A stretch of 64,000 nucleotides of DNA from NCBI GenBank assembly GCA_965197575.1, contig OZ240214.1, forward strand, positions 434,001-498,000, given 5' to 3'. The translations under genes were made by a program, and so were the position numbers. Each line of letters opens with the position of its first letter. The first letter of the stretch is position 1. This DNA comes from VXOI01 sp965197575. Its GTDB lineage: Bacteria; Chloroflexota; Dehalococcoidia; Lucifugimonadales; UBA3495. The notes beneath the pieces were generated by a model. The model saw only the letters and a list, made by a program, of their open reading frames with translations, was not told the DNA's origin and ran no database searches. Shown here one piece after another: positions 59,899 through 64,000 of this stretch.

Positions 59899-60741
59899 GT
59901 GATTCTCAGCGGCGAGGCAATCCTAGAACGGTTAATGAGCGGGCAGATATTCAAGCAGGAAACATGGGATGAGGGGTTGATAAAAGAAGCCTCTTATGCG
60001 CTGAGGGTTGCTAGCGATGGGCTGATGCTTGGAGGCAAAGCATATCTACCAGATAAGGATTTTCTCGAGGGCGATATTAAGATCGACACTGGAGAGATAG
60101 CGATCCTTTCGACTATTGAACGTCTTGATATGCCAGGCGACCTGGTTGGAAAGATTGGGATTAGATTCGACTACGCCAGTCAGGGCCTAACTGGACTAAT
60201 GGGGATTCAGGTAGATCCATTCTATGGTTGGGGCCATGCCAATGAGCGCCTGTATATTAGGGTCGCAAATTTAGGTAATGAAACGATTTCTATCTCCCCG
60301 CGTGCAGATGTATTCACCTTTGAGCTCCACGATGTAGAAGGGCAAGTCGAAGAACCGACAACACCCAGACTTGGAATGTGGCATCGCTTGCAAGACATAT
60401 TGGCCAATCAGGGCCATGCAAGCTGGAGCAATGTGACCAAAGTGCAGGTCGATGTGGACAAGCTAAATACTAGATTTGATTCCGCTACCAAGGAGATCCG
60501 CGACTATCTCCAGCCTTTGGTCATGTTTGGCATTTTTTTGATTGCCGTTACCATTCTCGGCGTGGCTCTTACGGTTATTGTGACTGGAAGCGATACGCCT
60601 GAGACTTACGTACCAACCTGGGTACGGGACTGGGGATGGAAAGTGCTATTGGGCACACTCAGCTTTGCCGCTTTTACCACTGGGCTGATTGGGTGCATAA
60701 CGGTCGGCGGCATAGCTTACCGAACATTAAAGCGGCAATAA
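59899..60741 (+). CDS. dCTP deaminase/dUTPase-like domain protein with C-terminal membrane anchors
   Basis: A GTG at 59899 with AGGAAGGAG upstream starts a 280-residue protein. Residues 1-150 are of the dCTP deaminase/dUTPase fold: 'ILSGEAILERLMSGQIF', 'LIKEASYALRVASDGLML', 'DTGEIAILSTIERLDMPGDL', 'QVDPFYGWG' and 'RLYIRVANLGNETISISPRA'. Residues ~175-205 are a coiled linker, then two membrane helices follow ('VMFGIFLIAVTILGVALTVI' and 'LSFAAFTTGLIGCITVGGIA'). The position of the catalytic Glu in deaminases seems not to be conserved, so it may bind rather than deaminate nucleotides. A nucleotide-sensing domain tied to membrane helices suggests an effector or sensor of immunity. It converges with the mazG gene 7 bp away. 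Confidence 0.78.
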   Translation: MILSGEAILERLMSGQIFKQETWDEGLIKEASYALRVASDGLMLGGKAYLPDKDFLEGDIKIDTGEIAILSTIERLDMPGDLVGKIGIRFDYASQGLTGLMGIQVDPFYGWGHANERLYIRVANLGNETISISPRADVFTFELHDVEGQVEEPTTPRLGMWHRLQDILANQGHASWSNVTKVQVDVDKLNTRFDSATKEIRDYLQPLVMFGIFLIAVTILGVALTVIVTGSDTPETYVPTWVRDWGWKVLLGTLSFAAFTTGLIGCITVGGIAYRTLKRQ

Positions 60742-60748
60742 AGGGGGA

Positions 60749-61648
60749 CTATTGCATACCCCCCTTTGGTGAACCAACTAGCTCTATCGTCCCCCGATCC
60801 AAGTCGGCGTGAATCCGGCCTTTGCCGTTGGCTTTCACCTGACGCCAGATGTTGAACCCGGTTATGATCGCCCGCTCCCAATCGCCTTCGGTGCGGGCGC
60901 TCACCTCCAAGTGAGACGTCATGTCCTTGATGGTGCGCAGCAGGTCGTAGTTGACGCCCTCGGTCCCTTCCAGAAAGTTACGGCGCTCGGCGTAGCTGAA
61001 CACCATCGCGGAGATTCCTTCCTCGATCACGATAGCCCGGCCGCCGTCCTCCACCTCATCAACCTTCGGATCACTCTTCCGCTTGCGCCGCATCAATGCT
61101 CTCATTGTGGGGGACCAGCCCAGGATACTGGCATAGGAAAGATGGCAGATGTCGTGGAAGCGATAGCCATCATCTTCGTAGCGGTTATCTGTTAACGGAT
61201 CGCCGTACTTTGCCCCGTCAATGGTAGTGATGGCTATTCCGGATTCTTCCTCTATTGAGATGTCCATCTGCCTGGGTAGGCGTTCCGAAGGGGGGAAGTC
61301 CTCATCAAACAGTTTTCTCGTCGCTCTGTCCGTGCCTACAGGCTGCCAACGCCTGCCAGTCTTGCTGAGGTTGAAGTCCGCTATCTCTTCTAGCGTCAGC
61401 CCGTGCTTGGTCGCAACATTGGACAGATACCAGAGGAGGTCGCCCAGTTCTTCCTTAACCCGTTCGGGAAACAGCTTGTAGGACTCTCCGTCCCTGAGCC
61501 ATTTCTTGTGCTCGCCCAGCAACTCCCCGACCTCTCCCGCCATTCCCAGGAGAGGCACCATGATACTGCGAGGGTCGGACTCGAGGTTTTTCTCTTCCGG
61601 CTGTTGGTCAGTCTGATTGGCTAGGCGCTGGTATTCATTAAGCTCCAT
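60749..61648 (-). CDS. MazG-like nucleotide pyrophosphohydrolase, two-domain
   Basis: The 299-residue protein has an N-terminal all-alpha NTP pyrophosphatase domain: 'LLGMAGEVGELLGEHKKWLR' (ExxE) and 'ERVKEELGDLLWYLSNVATK' (EExxD) are the Mg-binding motifs. 'LTLEEIADFNLSKTGRRW' completes the domain. Residues 115-299 form a second domain ('RYEDDGYRFHDICHLSYASI', 'VIEEGISAMVFSYAERRNFL') known from fusions in phages and bacteria. MazG enzymes hydrolyse (d)NTPs to monophosphates and could clear altered nucleotides or sense (p)ppGpp. Convergent to the dCTP-deaminase-like gene. Intact. Confidence 0.9.
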   Translation of the reverse strand: MELNEYQRLANQTDQQPEEKNLESDPRSIMVPLLGMAGEVGELLGEHKKWLRDGESYKLFPERVKEELGDLLWYLSNVATKHGLTLEEIADFNLSKTGRRWQPVGTDRATRKLFDEDFPPSERLPRQMDISIEEESGIAITTIDGAKYGDPLTDNRYEDDGYRFHDICHLSYASILGWSPTMRALMRRKRKSDPKVDEVEDGGRAIVIEEGISAMVFSYAERRNFLEGTEGVNYDLLRTIKDMTSHLEVSARTEGDWERAIITGFNIWRQVKANGKGRIHADLDRGTIELVGSPKGGMQ

Positions 61649-61827
61649 CGCCTTTACCTCCTGCCAATCTTTGCATATTCGGTGTCCGCAGTCCGCTCAC
61701 GTACTTGCATCCGACGGTTAGTGTAGGGTGGTTGTTGCTAACACAATATACAGTATTCGTCAATGTATATGTGTCAGCGTCGGATACCGGTTCTCTCCGA
61801 TTTAGCGCCCGTAGCTTCTATTGTACG

Positions 61828-63312
61828 TCATGGAGCCGGTTCGGGTGCCAAGTCCCCGGCGATCTCCTCCAGTTGCTCCAGAGCTGCGCGGAGGTCCTCC
61901 AGGATTTCGTCGGCTATTACGTCGGGCGGGGGGAGGGTAGCTGTGTCCTCCATGCTTTCGTCGCGGAGCCAGAAGATGTCGAGGTTGGCCTTGTCGCGCT
62001 TCGTCAACTCGTCGTAGGTGAAGCGTCGGAAGCGTTCGGTCTCCTCGCGTTGCAGCCGGTTCTCCGGGTTATAGCAGGCCACGAAGTCGTCCAGGTCGGC
62101 GCGGGTCAGCGGGTTGGTCTTCAGCGTGAAGTGGCGGTTGGTGCGAAGGTCGTAGATCCACAGCTCCTTCGTCCATGGCGTTTCGCTGGCCGGCTTGTGG
62201 TCGAAGAACAGCACGTTGGCCTTGACGCCCTGGGCGTAGAAGATGCCAGTGGGCAGACGCAGCAGGGTGTGGGCGTCGCACTCCGCCAGCAGTCGGCGGC
62301 GCACCGTCTCCCCGGCGCCGCCCTCGAACAGCACGTTGTCCGGCACCACGATGGCCGCCCGCCCCTGGGTCTTCAGCAGCGTCCGCACGTGCTGCAGGAA
62401 GTTCAGCTGCTTGTTGCTGGTGGTGGCCCAGAAGTCGGGACGCTCCACCGTCAGGGTCTCCCGCTCCGTCTCGCCCTCGCTGTTTACGAAGGTGAGGGAC
62501 GACTTGCGCCCGAAGGGCGGGTTGGTCAGCACCATGTCGTAGTTGACTCCCGGATGGGCGCGAAGGCTGTCGTCCACGGTGATGTTGGTCTCGTCGCTGC
62601 CGATGCTGCGGAGGTACAGGTTCATCGCGCCCAGCCTGGCCGCGCTGTCCACGATCTCCCAGCCGTGCAGGGCACTCCTCTGCAGGCGCTTTTTCTGGTC
62701 CTCGTCCATCGCCGGGTGGCGGTCAACAATGTAGTCGTGGGCCGCCAGCAGGAAGCCGCCGGTGCCGCAGGCCGGGTCGCAGACGGTGTCGTCCGGGCCG
62801 GGGCCCATCACGTCCACGATGGCCCGGATGAGCGGGCGCGGCGTGAAATACTGCCCGGCGCCGGTCTTCACGTCCTGGGCGTTGCGCTCCAGCAGCGACT
62901 CGTAGGCGTCGCCTTTCACGTCGGCGTCCATCGACAGCCATTCTTCGCTGTTGATGAGCTCCCGGACCAACCGGGTCAACATGGCCGGTTCCTGGATCCT
63001 GTTCTGGGCCTTGCGGAAAATCACGCCGAGGGTGCCGGGCTGACCGCCCAGCGTCTCCAGGGTGCGCCGGTAGTGAGTCTCCAGCTCGTCGCCGTCCCGG
63101 GCCAGGAGGTCTTGCCAGCCGTAGCCGTCGGGGATGGGCGGCGGCTGGTAGTCCGGCAGCAGGGTGTAGGGCGGGCGGCTGCGCTCGTGCATCATCTTGA
63201 GGAAGATGAGGTAGGTGAGCTGCTCCAGGTAGTCGCCGTAGGACAGCCCGGCGTCGCGCAGGATGTTGCAGTAGTTCCACAGCTTTTGCCCGATGTTCAC
63301 CGAGGTCGTCAT
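61828..63312 (-). CDS. hsdM: Type I restriction-modification N6-adenine methyltransferase HsdM
   Basis: The 494-residue subunit has the N-terminal HsdM helical domain ('NIGQKLWNYCNILRDAGLSY') and the SAM motif I 'DTVCDPACGTGGFLLAAHDY', with catalytic motif IV 'DMVLTNPPFGRKSSL' (NPPF). 'NVLFEGGAGETVRRRLLAEC' and 'GVKANVLFFDHKPASETPWT' are typical late blocks. It methylates adenine in the host recognition site with HsdS. Its start overlaps the hsdS stop by 4 bp (ATGA). Here the order is hsdS then hsdM on the minus strand, the reverse of the usual. No hsdR is inside the window. Confidence 0.95.
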   Translation of the reverse strand: MTTSVNIGQKLWNYCNILRDAGLSYGDYLEQLTYLIFLKMMHERSRPPYTLLPDYQPPPIPDGYGWQDLLARDGDELETHYRRTLETLGGQPGTLGVIFRKAQNRIQEPAMLTRLVRELINSEEWLSMDADVKGDAYESLLERNAQDVKTGAGQYFTPRPLIRAIVDVMGPGPDDTVCDPACGTGGFLLAAHDYIVDRHPAMDEDQKKRLQRSALHGWEIVDSAARLGAMNLYLRSIGSDETNITVDDSLRAHPGVNYDMVLTNPPFGRKSSLTFVNSEGETERETLTVERPDFWATTSNKQLNFLQHVRTLLKTQGRAAIVVPDNVLFEGGAGETVRRRLLAECDAHTLLRLPTGIFYAQGVKANVLFFDHKPASETPWTKELWIYDLRTNRHFTLKTNPLTRADLDDFVACYNPENRLQREETERFRRFTYDELTKRDKANLDIFWLRDESMEDTATLPPPDVIADEILEDLRAALEQLEEIAGDLAPEPAP

Positions 63313-64000
63313 GCCGCCCTCCTCCTTGTGCTGCGCCGCCCGGACTTGTTCTTGACGGAGGCGGACGCCTGCGCTTCCGTCTCGCGCTCCGCCTTGATCC
63401 GCTCCAGAAGCGCCGACGCCGGCTCGTCGTCGGGGTCCTGGGGGACGAGCTTGCCGGAAAACGCCTGCTTGAGGATGCTCTGGCGCAGCCGCTCCGCCCG
63501 CCCCAGGCTGGCCTCCACCGTGGCCTCCGCCTGCTGGACGACCGACAGCCGCCGCTCCACCTCCGCCACGATGCGGCGCTGCTCGGCCAAGGGCGGGAAT
63601 GGGATGGGCATAGCGGCAAGTTTGGTTCCGTTTACGTTTGCTTGTCCTACTTGCTGATTTCTGACCTCGCCGATATAAGCCCTCCCGTGTTGGGAGTTGA
63701 TGAACGTACAGACGTAATCAGGCGAACAGCCTTCGAAAAAGGACACGCGGATCAGATATGACGCAAAACAGGCTACGGGATTGCCCCCCTTATAGACCGC
63801 GCTTTTGCCAACCAGCTCAGCACTGTTTGTCCTATTGAAAAGCAAGTCGCCGTTAGCTAGCAAGGTCTTTTCTACCTCGGTATCTTGCGATGGAAGATAT
63901 TTAAGGTCAGAGAAATCAAGGCTGCCCTCTTGAATATTTCCCATACGCAACACCGGAACCCCGGACGTATCGGAATCAGCCTTGTTGGAAGTGCCGTACT
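63309..64000 (-). CDS. hsdS: Type I restriction specificity subunit HsdS (partial, runs off right edge)
   Basis: The visible part (about 230 residues) is the C-terminal target-recognition domain. It holds 'VPVLRMGNIQEGSLDFSDLK', 'LLANGDLLFNRTNSAELVGK', 'INSQHGRAYIGEVRNQQVGQ' and 'IPFPPLAEQRRIVAEVERRL', followed by a long coiled spacer and 'SILKQAFSGKLVPQDPDDEP', the classical ending. The frame is open at base 64000, so the first recognition domain lies outside. It determines the DNA site of the complex with HsdM. Confidence 0.93.
   Translation of the reverse strand, partial: YGTSNKADSDTSGVPVLRMGNIQEGSLDFSDLKYLPSQDTEVEKTLLANGDLLFNRTNSAELVGKSAVYKGGNPVACFASYLIRVSFFEGCSPDYVCTFINSQHGRAYIGEVRNQQVGQANVNGTKLAAMPIPFPPLAEQRRIVAEVERRLSVVQQAEATVEASLGRAERLRQSILKQAFSGKLVPQDPDDEPASALLERIKAERETEAQASASVKNKSGRRSTRRRAA

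Noticed and set aside
61705..63657. 650-codon plus-strand frame opposite hsdM and hsdS
   Set aside because: Antisense to a clear HsdM and HsdS; the sequence is Val/Gly/Gln-rich without domain patterns, a codon-bias shadow.

Overview
The window is GC-rich DNA, probably from a member of the Chloroflexota (SAR202- or Dehalococcoidia-like, marine or sponge-associated). This is an inference from gene content only: GMC, LLM, SMP-30, SDR and VOC enzymes next to each other, MEP-pathway isoprenoid genes, Uma2 and replication-relaxation proteins, and a very heavy load of insertion sequences. There is no rRNA or tRNA to test it against. The window is a patchwork of a few intact housekeeping or metabolic blocks separated by accessory DNA full of insertion sequences, miniature elements (MITEs) and decaying genes.

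Layout. 1-642 is the start of an IS1182-type transposase. 892-7106 is a block of oxidative and catabolic enzymes: a GMC oxidoreductase, then six genes on the minus strand (LLM oxidoreductase, VOC, SMP-30, SDR, PPOX, EthD-like). 7264-10256 is a run of IS630 elements and IS630-derived MITEs sharing TA targets. 10277-24500 is a graveyard of integrative-element genes: a truncated serine recombinase, a replication-relaxation gene split by a MITE, HTH proteins, a SWIM protein, HigBA, a Uma2 nuclease, and remnants of VapC, LRR and Mrr genes.

24798-30876 is the first defence-like block. It holds a prokaryotic viperin (radical SAM, antiviral ddh-nucleotide synthase) followed 16 bp later by an 854-residue HTH-TPR protein, then a small tyrosine recombinase, a zinc-ribbon protein and a protein with a HEPN-type RNxxxH motif. 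31141-40160 is a nest of mobile DNA: an IS1380 cut by a tandem array of three IS110 elements, then a decayed IS21 carrying an IS5/IS1031 inside istB. 40191-47549 holds ispH, an MMPL transporter, dxs and an MpaB-like oxygenase. 48439-50334 is a NarL-type two-component pair. 50792-53221 is two abutting IS630 elements. 53886-55800 is a frameshifted GmrSD-type restriction gene.

56244-59583 is the most interesting locus: a five-gene operon with a clear promoter and operator encoding a carrier-protein-like protein, an XRE repressor, an ImmA/IrrE protease, a thymidylate-synthase-like protein and a protein resembling the 5-hmdU DNA kinase helical (alpha-glutamyl/putrescinyl thymine pyrophosphorylase) family. 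It looks like an inducible DNA-base hypermodification or nucleotide-based immunity module. It is followed by a dCTP-deaminase-like protein with C-terminal membrane segments, a convergent MazG pyrophosphohydrolase and a type I restriction-modification locus (hsdS-hsdM) running off the right edge. Nucleotide metabolism as immunity is the common theme of the viperin, TS-like, hypermodification, dCTP-deaminase-like and MazG genes.
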